A stretch of 64,000 bases of DNA from Datnioides undecimradiatus (Eukaryota; Chordata; Actinopteri; Lobotiformes; Datnioididae): assembly GCA_008933995.1 (NCBI GenBank), contig WARS01000036.1, positions 1,774,419 through 1,838,418 on the forward strand, in the 5' to 3' direction. The translations under genes and the position numbers were made by a program. Numbering within the stretch: position 1 is the stretch's first letter; every line of letters starts with the position of its first letter. Positions 21,199-35,500 of the stretch are shown one piece after another. The notes under the pieces were generated by a model. That model was given only the letters and a program-made list of their open reading frames with translations, made no database searches and was not told where the DNA came from.

Positions 21199-21972
21199 TC
21201 ACACCTTCTTCCGCGCAGAGACGAGCTGTCCGGCCTTGGGCTCTGCTCTCTCCAGGCTCTGGTTGCGGGTCCGGCCGTCCCGCTCCTTCTCCAGCAGCGG
21301 CACACAGGTGCACCCCACAGCGATGGAGACGTAGATCTCGGTGTACGAGTGGCGGCCGCCGACGCACGAGCCCGTCCGCCTCAGGATGACAGACGGAGCG
21401 TAGACCGGAGTGCTGCGGTGCTGCTCGCTCTCCACGCCGTACGGTCCGATCAGGCAGCCCTTACACAGGCAGTACGCCTCCGGGATGTAGCGGGGATACC
21501 TGGTCGGGTCGTACGAGATCCTGAAAGAAAGAACACGACAGTTTCCTTCTCAGGTTCAGATTCAGGGTGTCTGCTGCCTCCTCTGCTCCTCATGACTCAA
21601 CAAGCGCACATGAATACAAACTGCTGAATTTACAGATTGTTTATGTTCCCGCTGCTCTCACCTGTAGGCCCAGGGGGATATGCTGAGCAGGTTGACCGGG
21701 AGGCGGGTCTTCCTGTCGGTCGTGGGCCGTTCGGTGGTCGGGCAGGTCAGGTTGAGCTTGTCCCGCGGCTCCAGCTGCAAGGCGTGATGGAAAGCGCTCA
21801 TCACTCCCACCGACAGACGCCCGAACATCTGCTCCAGGATCTCCTCGGGCAGGTCCAGGCAAGACCGGGTCCTAGTGGCCTTCTTTCGTACCCGCCCCGC
21901 ACCGTCCGTCCATCCCGGCAGCAGTAAAGCCACGTGAAGCAGCAGCAGCAGGACGCGGATCCGATGCGGCAT
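21199..21972 (-). CDS. IL17D: Interleukin-17D, complete (two exons)
   Basis: IL17D is a secreted cystine-knot cytokine of the IL-17 family, inducing cytokines in target cells (family knowledge). Exon 1 is 21972-21662 and exon 2 is 21520-21199 on the minus strand, 210 residues; the human protein is about 202. I chose the ATG at 21972 because it begins a clear signal peptide (MPHRIRVLLLLLHVALLL...). An in-frame ATG at 22014 would add 14 polar residues before it. The mature part keeps the family hallmarks: a LEQMFGRL helix segment, SAFHHALQL, the exon junction in SPWAYR-ISYDP, YCLCKGC, SVILRRTGSC, and VGCTCVP with the paired cysteines. N-glycosylation sequons are NLT in exon 1 and NQS near the C-terminus. 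The tail is basic and ends SARKKV. IL17D-IFT88 order and orientation match human 13q12.11. Confidence 0.95.
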
Positions 21973-22049
21973 CACTGTGTGCGTCTTGGTACGGCGTTGT
22001 GCCAAAATGCGCATCCACTGAGTCTTTGCTGTGTTGTCGCCTCCACTGC

Positions 22050-22075
22050 GCTGCTCCCTGCTTTATTTGATCTCC
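22050..22075 (-). promoter_or_regulatory. Possible TATA-like element of IL17D
   Basis: On the minus strand, ATCAAATAAAG lies about 90 bp upstream of the start codon, suitable for a TSS near 22030. It is weak and deviates from the TATA consensus. Confidence 0.25.
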
Positions 22076-23540
22076 GCTGATGAGACACCCCTGACAGGTT
22101 ACTGTCCTCTGCTAGAATCCAGTGAAATGATGGAAGCTTGGAGAAGCAGCGGCAGGCAAACGGTCCACAGCCTTGGCTTGGAAATCGAGGCGCAGGCGCG
22201 CCGCCCAGGGAAGCCGCGGAAACATTTTGGCACAACTCGTCCACAGTGTCAGGAGCAATAATTATCCTATAATTAAAAAATATTACCGGCCTGTAGGTTT
22301 AACACCTGCGGCTGTATTTTTAAAACGACAATACGCCACCAGGAGTGTTTTCCTGTTGCTTTCCTCCAGCTGTGTGTGCGCCAAATCCGATGGGAGCGAT
22401 TGTCCAGGCAGGAACAGAGAGATCCACCATTCAGAACGAATCTAAATCACACTGAAGCACTGACAGATCAAGCCCCGTCTTTAAACCTCTGGCCTCGGTA
22501 ACTAAAGAGGCTGGCGCTCGTGTGTGCAGCTCCTGTTGGGAGTGGGAAGTCCAGACCGCTGGCTCCGCTGCTGCGCGCTGGCTTGGCACCAGAGTCTGCC
22601 TCACTGAACGATGAACCGGATCCACTTACATCCAACCTCTGATGTCTGCTCCGACTTTACGAAGAAACTCTGACAGCGAGGTCTAACACCCATAAATAGA
22701 TGCAAACGATTGCGTCAGACTGCTGAAAGATGATTTTTGTGATTTTTTTTTCCTTTTTAATCAAAGACCCTCTCCCCCTGAGTCTGAGCACTGTGAATGT
22801 GTCCTTTAGATTTATGTGAGGCAGGAGCTTTTAATTCCATTGTGCATAGAAAAAGCCACTTTCAGTGTAACTCAACACGGTTTACCCTCCTCTAAATCAT
22901 CTGCCTGGCCAGGGGAAACACATCAATAACTCAGACTGCCTGCGACTTCCACCACATGGTTTGAGAAAGGCACTGGACTCAGACTGGACATGGCTCAAAT
23001 ATTTTCTTTTTTAATTGTATAATGAACAACAGAGATGGAAAAAACTGGAAAAAAAATATTACACTACAAATAAACATTTGTGGAATAAATACAAAATGAA
23101 AGCAGTTCTGAAATAGATGGATTGCATTAGTTTGGTTTGACATGTTGATGGTTTTTAGAGAAGCTTCCCCGAGAAGTCAAACATATCAGAAATGAAAAGG
23201 TGACAGCGACGTTAAAAGACTTAAAGCTTTGAAGGTGTTTCAGGGTGTTTCAGTCCAGGCTGGGTGAACAGTCCAGAACTCATCTACCTTCAGGAGGAAC
23301 AGCATGTCCCAAACACCTGGTTCCAATTCCTCCTCATTTCATCAGATATGAAAGTAAACACATTCACATTCAAGCTAAATGTCAGCACTTGAAACTCAGT
23401 GTGACTGACTCATTCAAAGTCACTGTGCCCATTGAAATGCTCCTTGTCCCATAACGTTTCTGCTTCTTGTTCAAACGTTTTGGTCTTCAAATGTCCCAAT
23501 GCACCTCGGTGTTGGGACGTTTGGCGCAGGGTGGAAGCAG
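22076..23540. other. IL17D upstream region and IFT88 3' UTR
   Basis: The stretch between IL17D and the IFT88 stop (23541) holds the IL17D promoter side and, from about 23000 to 23540, the inferred IFT88 3' UTR. Minus-strand ATTAAA at 23010-23015 is the nearest poly(A)-like signal after the IFT88 stop. The open frames on + at 22031-22445 have no recognisable product. Confidence 0.5.
23010..23015 (-). terminator. Candidate IFT88 polyadenylation signal (ATTAAA)
   Basis: TTTAAT on + reads ATTAAA on -, about 530 bp beyond the IFT88 stop. Confidence 0.35.
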
Positions 23541-26500
23541 CTATTCCGGCAGCAGGTCGTCTCCAAGCTCTTCATCTGCAAAGTCGTCGTCCTCCACGCG
23601 TTTCTTGGCTCCCGTCTTTGGTCTCTCCATCTGTGGCCCCAGTGGGTCCACGTAGGACGCATCTACAGGGGGCAGACGTTTTCCTCGTTATGATCTTATG
23701 ATCTTAGAGGTCTGAGATCACTCTAGCAGTCGGTGCTGTAGATGATCCTGCATAACTCTTCAGAGTAACATTGAAATGCCTCTAAACCCCTTTTTATGTC
23801 ACACACATGCAGCTAGATGCTTTATTCTTAGAATCTCAGACTGTCTGGTAAGTGTCTGAGGACCTGGATAATGTGCAGTGAACTGTCTCCTGCCTGTTTC
23901 ATGTCATATGGTGAAGGAAAGAGAACTTTGACTGTTTTAGTGCTGCTGGAGGCTCTGGACGTCTCTTTTCAAACACACATTAAACCTAAAATGGTTGTTC
24001 CTATATGTTTAATGAATATACAGAAGTGAATGCAGATGCATTAATATGACATAGGCCTGCTGTATATGAAGCCTGCAGGAAAAAAGCATACACTCCATAA
24101 ATAAGAAGTAAACAGAGAAGCTGTGGCACGTGGAAATATATCAGGAACCAGCTAATCAGCCAGGAGAGATTAACACGGCAAGGAGACTACGATCATCCTG
24201 CTGCCTCTGGAGCCTCTCACATGCTGTTAGCTTCCTGCTGGCCTGTAGGTAGGAGGTAGTTGTTCATCTGTGATCATTTTCTGTGAGCATATTCAGTCAT
24301 GATGCTTTTCAGACACATCTCTTAAGCTTCAGAGGGATCTCACTGACTTTACAATGCTTTTTCAGAATTGGGGACCTGATGAGTCCATAAAGAGAGACAG
24401 GGAAAGAGGAGGTTCTCACCTATTTCTTTCGGGCTGCTGGCCTCGTAGGGCTCATTGGAACCAGGAAGTGACCTCATCTTGGCGCTCAGCCGCTCTCCTT
24501 TAGTGCTGTTGCTGCTGTGGCTGCTATCTGCACCAAACACACAAGCAGACGCAAACACACACTCAGGACTGACAAATGAAGCTGCAGAAAATCAGTCATC
24601 ATCAGAATCATGTTCTTCTGACAGTTAAAACGCATTAAAATCCTCTGCAGAGTCTGACTGAAAGACAGCTTTGTGTTTGTATTCACAATGCACACATTTT
24701 TAAAGTTCTAATTCAAATTTGAATGTTTTTCTCATCTACCTGCTGTACATTTACATGCATTTCCAAAGCTTTTGCTGGCCCTCACTGCTTTTCAGGACAT
24801 CTAGAAGCTTCTCAACACATCGAACATCGTCATCAAACCATCTGACGCTTTGCCGAGGTCAAACTGAAACTACGTTTGCTCTTCTCACATTCTGCGAAGT
24901 CGCCACGGTGGAGCTGTGAGAATTTCATCTGACAGTAGGCTATGAAATGTATGTGTGTGTGTGTGTGTGTTGCGGCAGTGAGATGAGCACAGTGGTTCCC
25001 ACCATTTGTTTTGCGTCTGCAGCGCAGCCACAGCAGTGCATATGACTTTAAAGTTTGTTTGTTTTTTAACACATTTAAATAAATAAAAGTTGATGATGGT
25101 TTAATATTTTCTACAAACTGGACAAAATGATGCTTCATTGCTTCAATTGTTAAGGCTTCACTCTAGCCAAGTTTAGTTTAACACTGATATGAGTGATTAT
25201 TGATATATGTAACAATAAACCTAATGATAGTTTAACCAGATACCACCCATCCGGCCGAGTGCAACAGTGCAGCATCGTACTGAAGTGCCCTGCTGTTAAA
25301 TAACTGCACCAGCTCCGGTCCTGATTGCTCTGGACCAGGAGCTGTTACTCTCCATAAGATGCAATGTAAATTAGATGTGTGTGTGTGTGTTCCAGGCTCA
25401 GATGACAGTGCTGACAAAGAGGTCTATTGAGCTGAAGGACGGACGTGATTACAGACAGCACAGTCTACATCTGGCTGCCAGGTAGCCTTGGAAATCCGAC
25501 GAGAGTGAAGGCAGAAAGCAGGAGAGGGAAGCCCGATATTCCACCTTCCCTCCCAGCCCCAAACATCTTGCACAAGGCCTCACACGCTGCTGGCAAACCC
25601 AACGCTCTGCTGGAAAATGCACTTTTTTTTCCCCCCTCCCTGTTTTTTCTTTTCTTGGCGTCTCTTTTTTTTATAACACACAGCTGAGAGACACAGAGAA
25701 GACGAACGACACGACAGGTTAGAAGCCAGACTTCAGATAAATCCTGCGTAACACTTTCCACAAGTGAAGTTGCTGTGAATATGTTTTTTTTCCCACGGCG
25801 TGCAGCCATAATATTTCTGTGAGCGTGTGATGGAGATGCTGATGGACATCCACAAGGCTCTTGCTACTCACATTCCTGCAAAATCACCTGAAACATGACA
25901 CGACCATGAAAGCATCAAATACGAGGCCAACGAATCCTGACTGACAGTTGTTCACTGCATTCATTTCGCAACCTTTTGCCTAAATTGGTTAAATTGTTTG
26001 GCAGATATCAAGAACAGTAATGTTACATAATGAAAAACAATCATTTCAAGAGAAACGCAGGCACATGTTGGATCCTGCGCCTCTCTTTTGCTTTGTGGTT
26101 TTTCCAGTTTCACATCAGAGAGTAACGCAAGTTTGGATGCAACACACACACACACACACACTCTCAATTTACAGTGCTGAAAATTTGTAGACATTACAGG
26201 AAAGAGGGAAAACTCTCAGGTGCACTAGAGGCTTTCTCAAATATCTGACAGAGGCGTGGGTGGCGGCTCCCTCCTCCTCACTGAGAGAGCTTGGTGCAAA
26301 CACTGACCGCAGGCCGACATCACAGCCACCTGTCAGCCGGGATCTCTGGAGCAGTTTCACGTGTTTTGACCGAAAAGCTACACTTGCATTTTTCAACTTG
26401 TGTGTTTACCCACGGAAAAGTGTTCCCGCCACCCAAACCTCACTCTGTGTTCAGCAGCAAAAAAGGATTTGCATCTGTTTTTTACAGAGTGCAACTGTGC

Positions 26501-29500
26501 AGATGCAGCAGCTCTAGAGGATAAAACCCCATTGGTGAAGACGCCGGTATGAAGCCAGTGAAGCTGCATCTGTTTTTCCATTTTTCTATAGAAATGCAGT
26601 TCGTTAATGAACTGAATGAATGTGTTACATAAATTCAGTCCTGCTCACCCACCCAAATTACACTGTTGTGGTTTAAAAGCCGCTGGAGTCCAGTTCCTTC
26701 CCTGTAGTCTCTTTTACACATCGGTTGACATTTTCATCATTTCTAGTGGCTAATTTAGAAAAAGAAGTAAGACATCGATTAATTAACATTCATCTAATCT
26801 GGCTAATCTAATATCTGACCAAGCAACATGAGCATTGTTCCTGTTAAAGTAAATACATGTCTTAATCAGAAGCCGAGGGGTTTTACTTCATTTGGAGTGA
26901 GAATCTTACATACCTCTCCCTGAGTCCAACAGTGGACTGAGTTGTTTCGACTCAGGTTGAGCTACTGGGCAGCAGAGAGGGGGCAGAGTGAGAATACAGA
27001 TGAAGCCAGAGGAGCCAGAGAAAGAGAGCAGCAGGAAGACAACAAGAGAGGATAGATTACAGAGCTGGACTGAAAAGAGTTGCACAGCAAAACAGAAACA
27101 GCACAGAGAGAAGCTGCTGTGCTGGCTCCTGTAACCAGAGCCGCTGAGGACTAACTGATGAGCTTTGTTCTCTCACCTGCTTTAACATCCGTCTCTGATG
27201 TGCCGTAAAGAAAGTGAGAAAAGGGTTTGGTTTTTAGTTGAACAGCTTAAAAGGTGTCATGACCAATATTCAAGGATACAGAGGACTGAATGTGTTAGGC
27301 AGTGTTGGAAAGCGTCTTTTAAAAACAGATCCAGTTACAGTTCTGGCAGCAGAAAAATCAAATGGACAAGTTAAAGCACACCAGTTTGAGGCTAATCGGA
27401 TTTATCAGGACACAGGGGAATACTTGGACGGGTGGAGCAGCAGGCACATTAACAGGTGGCTGATATATATATTTAACTGCTCTACAGGATGTTCAGCTGC
27501 ACGAGAGAGCAAAGCTGGGCCTCGTTACAGTTTTTGGCAACAGTCTGGATCGTCTGGATTGCATTTAGAACCTGCCGATGGGCCAGCTTTCCAGTGTCAG
27601 AGCCAGTCTAGAGTACATGTCTGTATTTGTTGTGGATCTGTAGCAAAGGAGTCCTAAAACTGTGGAAGTCTGTCTGCTGTGCTGTCTGCTCTAGCTTTTG
27701 GTTCTCAGTGTGTTCGGGGCTCCTAAACAGCCTGATCCCCCAAAGACATGAGGCAGGATTCAGGAATTCAGTCGACCGAGGATGACCATTAATCTGACCT
27801 GAAAGACGTTCGACCTGTTAGTGACCCCTCTGAGATTAGACAGGGAGTTCCAGCTACAAACTTTCCATTTAAGGACTTAAAAATAATCATACTCGGAAGA
27901 GAGCACGACTCTAGATGGGACTCAGTGTGGTGCATGGAGGTATACCCGTGACGCTGGCCTTCTTAGGAGAGGTGAGGACAGGTGTGGAGACGCCTGCTGC
28001 CCAGCGGCATGTGTGAGCGACAGGCAACAAAAACAAAAAAGACTGAAGATGAGCACATGAGCATATTTGGGCCATTATTATGTAAAACTGTCAAGTATTG
28101 TGGTGTGGATCACAGCCCTGCTCAACAATACACATATGTGAATACTTGCTGGTGTGGACTCGTTGGACACGTTGCATCCACCGACATTTGCAGAACACAC
28201 ACTGACTCACCGGCACTCCCTGCGCTGCCCTCCCTGCCTTCTCTCCGACCTCTGGCACTGCTCTCCCGCCCAGACTTCACCCTCTGCAGGGAGACAGAGA
28301 CAGAGAGGAGGGATGAGGAAAATAAGATCAAGCTGCAGAAAAAAAAAAGTAATCATGAAATTAAAATGAAATCGTATCCTGCAAACAACAGAGCGCAAAC
28401 ATTTCATGCCGAATTGTTGGATGCTGGTGATCTTTTCCAGAACCTGGGCCTGTGCTGCTTTTGTCTGTCTTTCTTCGTCTCTCCCTCTGAGTCACATAAG
28501 TCAGTTTTATTAGAACGAACTAAATGGAAATAACTTTTAAAGTAATACAATCAAACAAAAAGCTGAGCAGAAACACACAATTTAGGACAAACAATTGCAC
28601 AACTGTCCCGTGTGAGAGGGGAATTCCGATGGTGGAATAACCCAAAAACCAGCGAGAGCAGTGGTTTAATTCACTCATCACTGAATAAACTATGCAGGTG
28701 CGTCAGCAGCACCATTTGTTTTTCTGTCTCATTCAGTTTGGAGAGTTTTAGGATCAACAAGTCAACTGTCCATCTCTTTTCTGATTGGTTCTCTGCTACA
28801 ACAGCATCTCCTGGCTGATTCAAGGGCAGCTTCCTTTCATTTGACAAAGTCGTTATTCTCCTCTGTTCCCGGCTCTGATGACTATCATTACAGGACCAAG
28901 GAACATGGCCCTGTTACTGGGAATACCCGCCCTCTTTAAAAGGCCACTGACCCCAGACCAGAACCGGTTTTGTGGATCACAGACCTTCATCTTAAAGATA
29001 CAAGGTAATGCAGGATTCATTCAAATGATGTCAAGTTTTATTATCCAGCATTTACTCTGAAGCTGTCACTGTGTCAATTGGTGCATCGAGTCTGAACATA
29101 TATCTGGTGATGTGGAGGTGAGCTCACCAGACCAGAATGAGCTCCTCTATACAGTTCTAAGGTAATGTAATAGACGTGCATAAGCTGCTACTTGTATAAC
29201 ACACCACAATCTGCAGCTCTACACACAGAAGTAAAGTTGCATTGTGGGTAATAATGTATCAGATCAAAGTGAAAAGAGTCTAAACTAATCAGATACAAGC
29301 AAACAGGGTTTGCCAAACTAGGAACCAGACCACAGCCTGTTCTGCTGATTCTAGGTTAAGATTGATGAGGAAACCACAGGCTTCGTTTCAACCATCACAC
29401 AATACGGCAGTAATCACCTTGGCTGGCTGTAGTCAAAACACAAACCACTTATCTGAGCCATCCAGATGTCTCAGGTGACACCGAACAACCCCAACAACTG

Positions 29501-32500
29501 CACGTAGCATTGAACATGTGAGTGAGCGTCAGTGGCAGCCAGGTGTTAAACAGCTGTTTGCCTCCGAACGAGGCTTGATTCACGGAGAGTCAACAGAAGA
29601 GACACCCAGATGCTTTCTTCATGCATTTCTGTAGCTGCAGTGACCACTGGCCCATTTTATGGCGACGGGACACGTTCATGTTTTCAATCAGCACGTTCTT
29701 GTCCAGCAGCAGACGACAGGACGCCCTGACATCAGTGAGGAAACCATGATTGATGAAAGCTAACGAGTTCAGTGCAGGCAGGTCATTTATGAGACTGCAT
29801 GATGTTTAAATTATTTGCTTTGAATGTTGTATCGTTTAACTGAACTGATTGCATAAGGTTTGCTAAAGGACCCATGTGTGATAAGGAAAGTAGTGTATTA
29901 AATCATAAAGTGACCATGATATGACAACAGAGCTGACAGACGTTTCATTACTGGAGTCTATGAAAACAGAGTACAGCCAGTATATTCTCCTGTGAAACGT
30001 CCACTCCAGTGGGAATATCTCCACTCTGATTCCTGCCCACCGACTTTTCATGATGCAGGGAGATCAACTGAGCGTCATATTTCACTTTGCAGAACTCTGA
30101 TTACATGTAATACAAAGTGTGACGATGTGCTGATCCGTTTGTTTCCCCAAAGGTGTCAAGCAGTAAACACACACATCTGTGCTGTAACTTAGCTCAGAGT
30201 AGCTGTTCAGTTTCAAAGTCAGCTGAAATGAAAAGCGTGTGTCACATTTGGAAAATGGTGACCAGTGTAAGGTGTCAGTGTCAGGCTGCAGTAACTCACA
30301 CTGAAGATCAGTAGAGCAGAGGTTCACTGATAACAACTGAAAACAATGTAAACTGTGAAGGTGTGACAGACCTGTTCTCTGATCTCCTTCATCTTCTCCA
30401 CCTTCTTCAGCTTGGTGGCGTATTCCTGGACCTCCTTCAAGCCCATGTCTGTGCACAGCCTCACCAAGAAACGCAGGCCTGGACAAACACACAGTTTTTA
30501 TTTTGCTTCACACTCTTGTCGATGGATCGGTCACCATTGATGAAATGTACGTAACAAACAGGATAGTTTACATTCAACGTTTTCTGGAAATTTGCGGTGA
30601 ATGTCTTTGTATGTTTCCAGAGCTTTCTGGTAGTTTCCTGTAAAAAGAAGGAAAGAGAACGATGTGCATTCACACTTCAGATTGAACATTTAGTACATTT
30701 TGAAGACACAGCTAAATATCACTGGATCAAAATAAATCTTTATCAGTGACAGGTGATTTTACTATGCTATTAATGTTAAAGAACAGAATCCTTCTCACCA
30801 CTTCTTCTGTAGCAGCTTGCCACCATTAGCTGCCACTTCACCTGGGTCGGTCTGAGGAACACAGCAGAAAGATATTCAGTGGGTGTGAGCACACGAGCCG
30901 GCACTAAATGTGTTTTTAAAGAGATTGTTTAAAAAAAAAAGTTCTGAATTCAGCTGAGGGCAACAAAACCAAATCATCGGTCCACTTTGTTTAATAAAGA
31001 AACTACTTCCAGACGGGAATCAGCTTCATGGCTGATGGAGGACTAACAACAATCAAAACAAGATGAAATATGACTCAAATCACTTAATCATGTCTGAAAA
31101 ATGTAGAAACAACATAATTTCATAGATATTTCTCAACATGATAGAGCAACTTGTGGGATTCGTCCAAAAAATAATTATTTGGCTCTTTGTTGGACACAAA
31201 CTGCCAAGTTCCAGAATTATCATCAATTTGACACAGATCTGTACGAGCTGTTACTGATGATGCTTTACTGTGCTAAAGGACAATCACTAGTGGGTACTCA
31301 CTGTATGAGTGTAGCTCTTTCAAAGTACTGAATGGCCTTCTCACAGAACTGCGTCTCGATGTAGTAAGCCCCGAGCCACTCGATCACATCAATGTTGGAG
31401 GGGAAGTACCTGAAGGACTGGACGGAAACACAACTTCAGAGCCATCACAGTAGAAGTAATGTATTACTTGAATTACTAAAATGTTAAATAAGTAAGTCTA
31501 GAGACAGAAAAACATTTCATTATGCCTCTTGTACCTCGTAGTAGTACTGGAAAGCCTGTGACTTGTCGCCCTCTCCATCATACAGCTCTCCCAGTTTGGC
31601 CAGTGCCTGAGGGTCAGTGGGAGTTACACTGATGACCTGCATCAACCACTCGATTGCCTGTTGGGGGTCTTCCAGAAGCTCATAGCTGAAGCCGATGAGT
31701 CAAGGTCCAACAGATGCTCAGATGGCAACAGACAAAGGTGCAGGTTTGAATCCCTACAGCTAAACATGCTGAAGGTCCACAGTTTAAAGCAGTTAACTCA
31801 TAAGACACACAGATAAGCACATGCAATTGCACAGCTCTCTTCAGTAGGATACAGGCTGGCCAGCTGGTACATGACCTGCGCACTGTTCCTCAAGATGGCA
31901 TGGAGCTTCAGGAAGCAGTCCAGAGCCTCCTCCAGGCGATTCAGTCTCTTATAGGTCAGACCTGTTGGACATCAGCCAAAACTGTCAGGACACTGTGTGT
32001 GTTGCTGTGTGTACTTTGGATCCAGAGCCAATCGACACTGACTATGACGTGTTTCTGTGTTACCCACTGACACTGCCTTTATACTTCTGATAGGACTCAA
32101 CATGAATACCAGCTCAGTGTTTACACTGATCCAGCAGACACTGATACGTCACAGTGAACCTCAGAGGAAAACGTGTGAGGGGAGCATTGTCTTGCAGAAA
32201 GTGCCTGTCTCATTGGGCATCCATGTCAGACATGAGTGATTGAACCATGTGCACTACACTGTCCACTACTGCACTGTATTATGCAAGTGGACGTTACCCA
32301 GGTTGTAGAGGGCCTCGGTGCAGGAGGAATCATTCCTCAGTGCTTCTTTGTAGAACTCTGCAGCCTTCTCATAGTCTTGTTTGACGAACACTGTGTTGCC
32401 TTTGTTGATGAGAGCTGCTGGGTTGTAGCGATCGGCGTTCATGGCGAGGTCAGCATACCGGTCAGCCTGGTCAAAGTCCTTCTCCTGTATCGTTTTAAAG

Positions 32501-35500
32501 GTGATCAGATGGGAAGCATCTAATGGCAGCAAGTGGCCAAAGAGACTGAGGGGATCTTACCAGGAAGTAGAGGAAGGACAGGTTGGTGGCTGCAGCGCTC
32601 TTCACTCTGCTGTCCTTCTTCTCGAAAGTCTTCAGGGTTTCCACTGCCTGATAACACGTTAAGAGCAGTCAGGGAGAAAGTTAGTATTTCCCTAGAGACA
32701 TAAAATGCAAGACTTTCATACATTTTACAGATCCAGCCATGATCTAACTTAAAGCTTCTGGTGCTAAGCATTATTCATACCGCCCGTAACACCTTCAATG
32801 TACATTCTTCTTATCAGCAACTACTGTTAACACAAAGTAAAACCAAACATTATAAAGAGTTTAAAGATGATAGCATGATGCAACAGCTTGTCTACTGACA
32901 CACGTGTAGCTTTCTGATTAAAACTCTTCACTTTTAAAAGGCTGTCTCTAGGTTATGTCTCTAGAAGCACATTATATACTGGAGAGACTTTCTAACAACA
33001 CCAGTGTGTTAAAGTTAGCAGCTCGTCAAACCACCAGCCGCAGGTTACACCGCCACCACTGCCTGCCAGGAGTATAAAACCACCACACACATGCATCAGA
33101 TGTACAGTATATGGAGCTCCAAGGTATACAATATTATTTAAATTAAGATAATAAAATATATAAATTAGATAATAATTTGTTAAATAAGAAAAACATTTTT
33201 AAACCTTCTTATTTTCATAATATTTGATTAACAAGAAGAGTTTTTCAGGACTTCAGCAGCAGCAGCTTTGTGCTGGTTGATTCACTATAACAGATGTATT
33301 GTTGCTTCTCTAGCTAACGGAAGCTAACTGGCTAATTTTATTTGTATTTGTATTTGTTAAGCTTGTTAGTTCAAGAGAGGCAGGGAAAGAGAAGGAATTA
33401 TTGAATTTTAATAATATAGTAAGTTAGTTACTTACTTTAAATTTAAGTTTAAATGAGTTGACATATATTACACAATTCATTAATATGATTATTTATTTTT
33501 ATAATGTCTTTGTTATATTTTAATATTGCACATTTTGGGATTCCATACATAAAGCCTGTTGTGGAGAGAAAGTTGGCTGCTGCAGTTGTGAAGAATTTGA
33601 AAAGGCATCATGAGTGTCCGACTGTTGGCCACATAGCGGCTCCACTGGCTCACATGCAGTTCCTTGGGAGCTGAGTGGTTTATTGTTAAATAGGAAACCA
33701 TGGTTATAATTTCCCCTCTGCAGCCAGATTTTCCTTACTGGTCTGTGGGTTTCATACCAATAACTGCTTCTCCAACTTCTCTTGGCAGTGCTGACATTTG
33801 GAAAAGGCATGCTTCGGTAGTAACATGACAGGAACAAAAAAAACAATACAGTGTGAACATGGAAACAGAGAGCACACATACCTCAACCTTAGGCATGCAG
33901 ATGGGAAGGAAACAAGACAAAAGCAAGAGAAAATGGAGGGTAATGAGAAGAGGAAAATCTGAGTGTGATGCAGCCTGAGCTGGAGAACACTGACATATAT
34001 AAACAACAGTGGCCAACAACTCCATGGAAACACAACATCGTAAAAAAAGATGGAAAAACGAATATAAAAAAGACATAAAACAAGGGCCACATCATCAATA
34101 TATTAAATAAAAGGGAAAGACCACTCACTTAAACATGTATTTTATAAATGCAACTGCTTTTCTTACATCAAGTCATTCTGAGCTTTTAAAAAGTTCAATA
34201 TCAGGCTCAGAATTTGTAGTTATAGTGATAGAAATAAATATGTACAACAAATCTGTTCTGTTTCTGCAGAGTCTGTCTAGGGTCCGTGTCAAGCATTCAC
34301 ATGACATGGTTGTAATGTCTGGCTTTGGACTGAAAAAAGTTTAAATACAAATATCAACTACATAGTGTCAAATATCAGCCAGACCTGCCTTCAGATGCTG
34401 ATGCAATCAGCTGTAAACTGACACTAAACAACAGCCCATAACTAACAATTTAGCTCTAAACCTTCATTTGGAGGTGTTAACAGTCGGATGTGACGTTTGT
34501 AGTTGTTCCTTTGCTGCTACTGTGGCTACAGCTAAGGACTAAAGTGTGTGTGAGTGAGGTGGCTCTATAGAGTGGCATTGCCCTTTGCAGCGTTGGGACA
34601 AACAGTCACCTGGTTGAAGTCCTTCTGCCTGAGATATGTGATGGCTTTGTTTATCTCTAGATCGTTGGCAAGCTCAACGTACTGAGAGCTCTTCACCATG
34701 TCCACACACCTGAAAAAAGAACATGTACAACAGTATGTCACCTTTCCTATTACAGCACATCATTCTTAATGCTTGCTGCAGCATGGACAATTATTTTCTG
34801 GATTTATCTAAATTTAACCACTGACTCAGATGCATGTGATGCAAATGGTTGGATAATTCTAGACAATTTTACATCTTATTAAGTCAGATGCCACCATCTA
34901 ACACCATGGGAAACTCTCCCCTACATCCTTTGACCCATAGTTTTGATTTTCAGTCTCAAAACAGAGGCTTTTTGATTTAGCATCTGAAACAGCAATTCAG
35001 CAAAAACACTTTTATAGAGACCGTGCCTGTCAATATTGTCGGCAGTCTGTAATTACACCTGCATGTCAGGATCACCTTGAAAATCACGTTTTTTGTGTTC
35101 CTTAACAAAAATGTGTTCCTCCCCAAAGGAGTGAAGGAGCTGGAGTGCTCTTGGTAATTATACGTCCTCTGGTGTTAAAGGTTAAAAACAAGAACACAGC
35201 AATGACAAACCAGTCAAATCCAGAGGCAAAAGACGTCTCGATGGCCAGAGCGATGAGCTTGGCGGCTGTCATGATGTACTTCTCAGCCTGGACTTTTCTA
35301 TGTAGAGAACATATGGAGAAAACAGGACAGGAATACACAAACACTACAATCAGAATTACAGTACTGTTGTTTTAGTCTAGAGGACGAAGTGTCTGCGGAC
35401 TGAAAGGATGATCATGATATGCTGAAGGCAGGTGGTCTTACAGATCTCTCTCCATCTGGTGCAGTTTGTCGTTCTTTATAGCCTCGATGACCATGTTCAA

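Larger units (their letters stand above)
24528..28210 (-). other. IFT88 intron of 3.7 kb near the 3' end
   Basis: Contains microsatellites at 24952-24971, 25376-25391 and 26142-26161 and unassigned AT-rich and purine-rich sequence. The open frames here (for example near 27238-27657) have no splice partner in phase and no recognisable product. Confidence 0.65.

Noticed and set aside
21087-21627. Plus-strand open frames over IL17D
   Set aside because: They are antisense shadows of the GC-rich IL17D exon 2.
22031-22445. Plus-strand open frames upstream of IL17D
   Set aside because: No recognisable protein; the region is IL17D upstream sequence.
27982-28533. 183-codon open frame on +
   Set aside because: It runs antisense across a real IFT88 exon (28283-28211) and low-complexity sequence.
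33513-34128. Several minus-strand hydrophobic open frames
   Set aside because: They are translations of AT- and CT-rich intron DNA between two firmly placed IFT88 exons.
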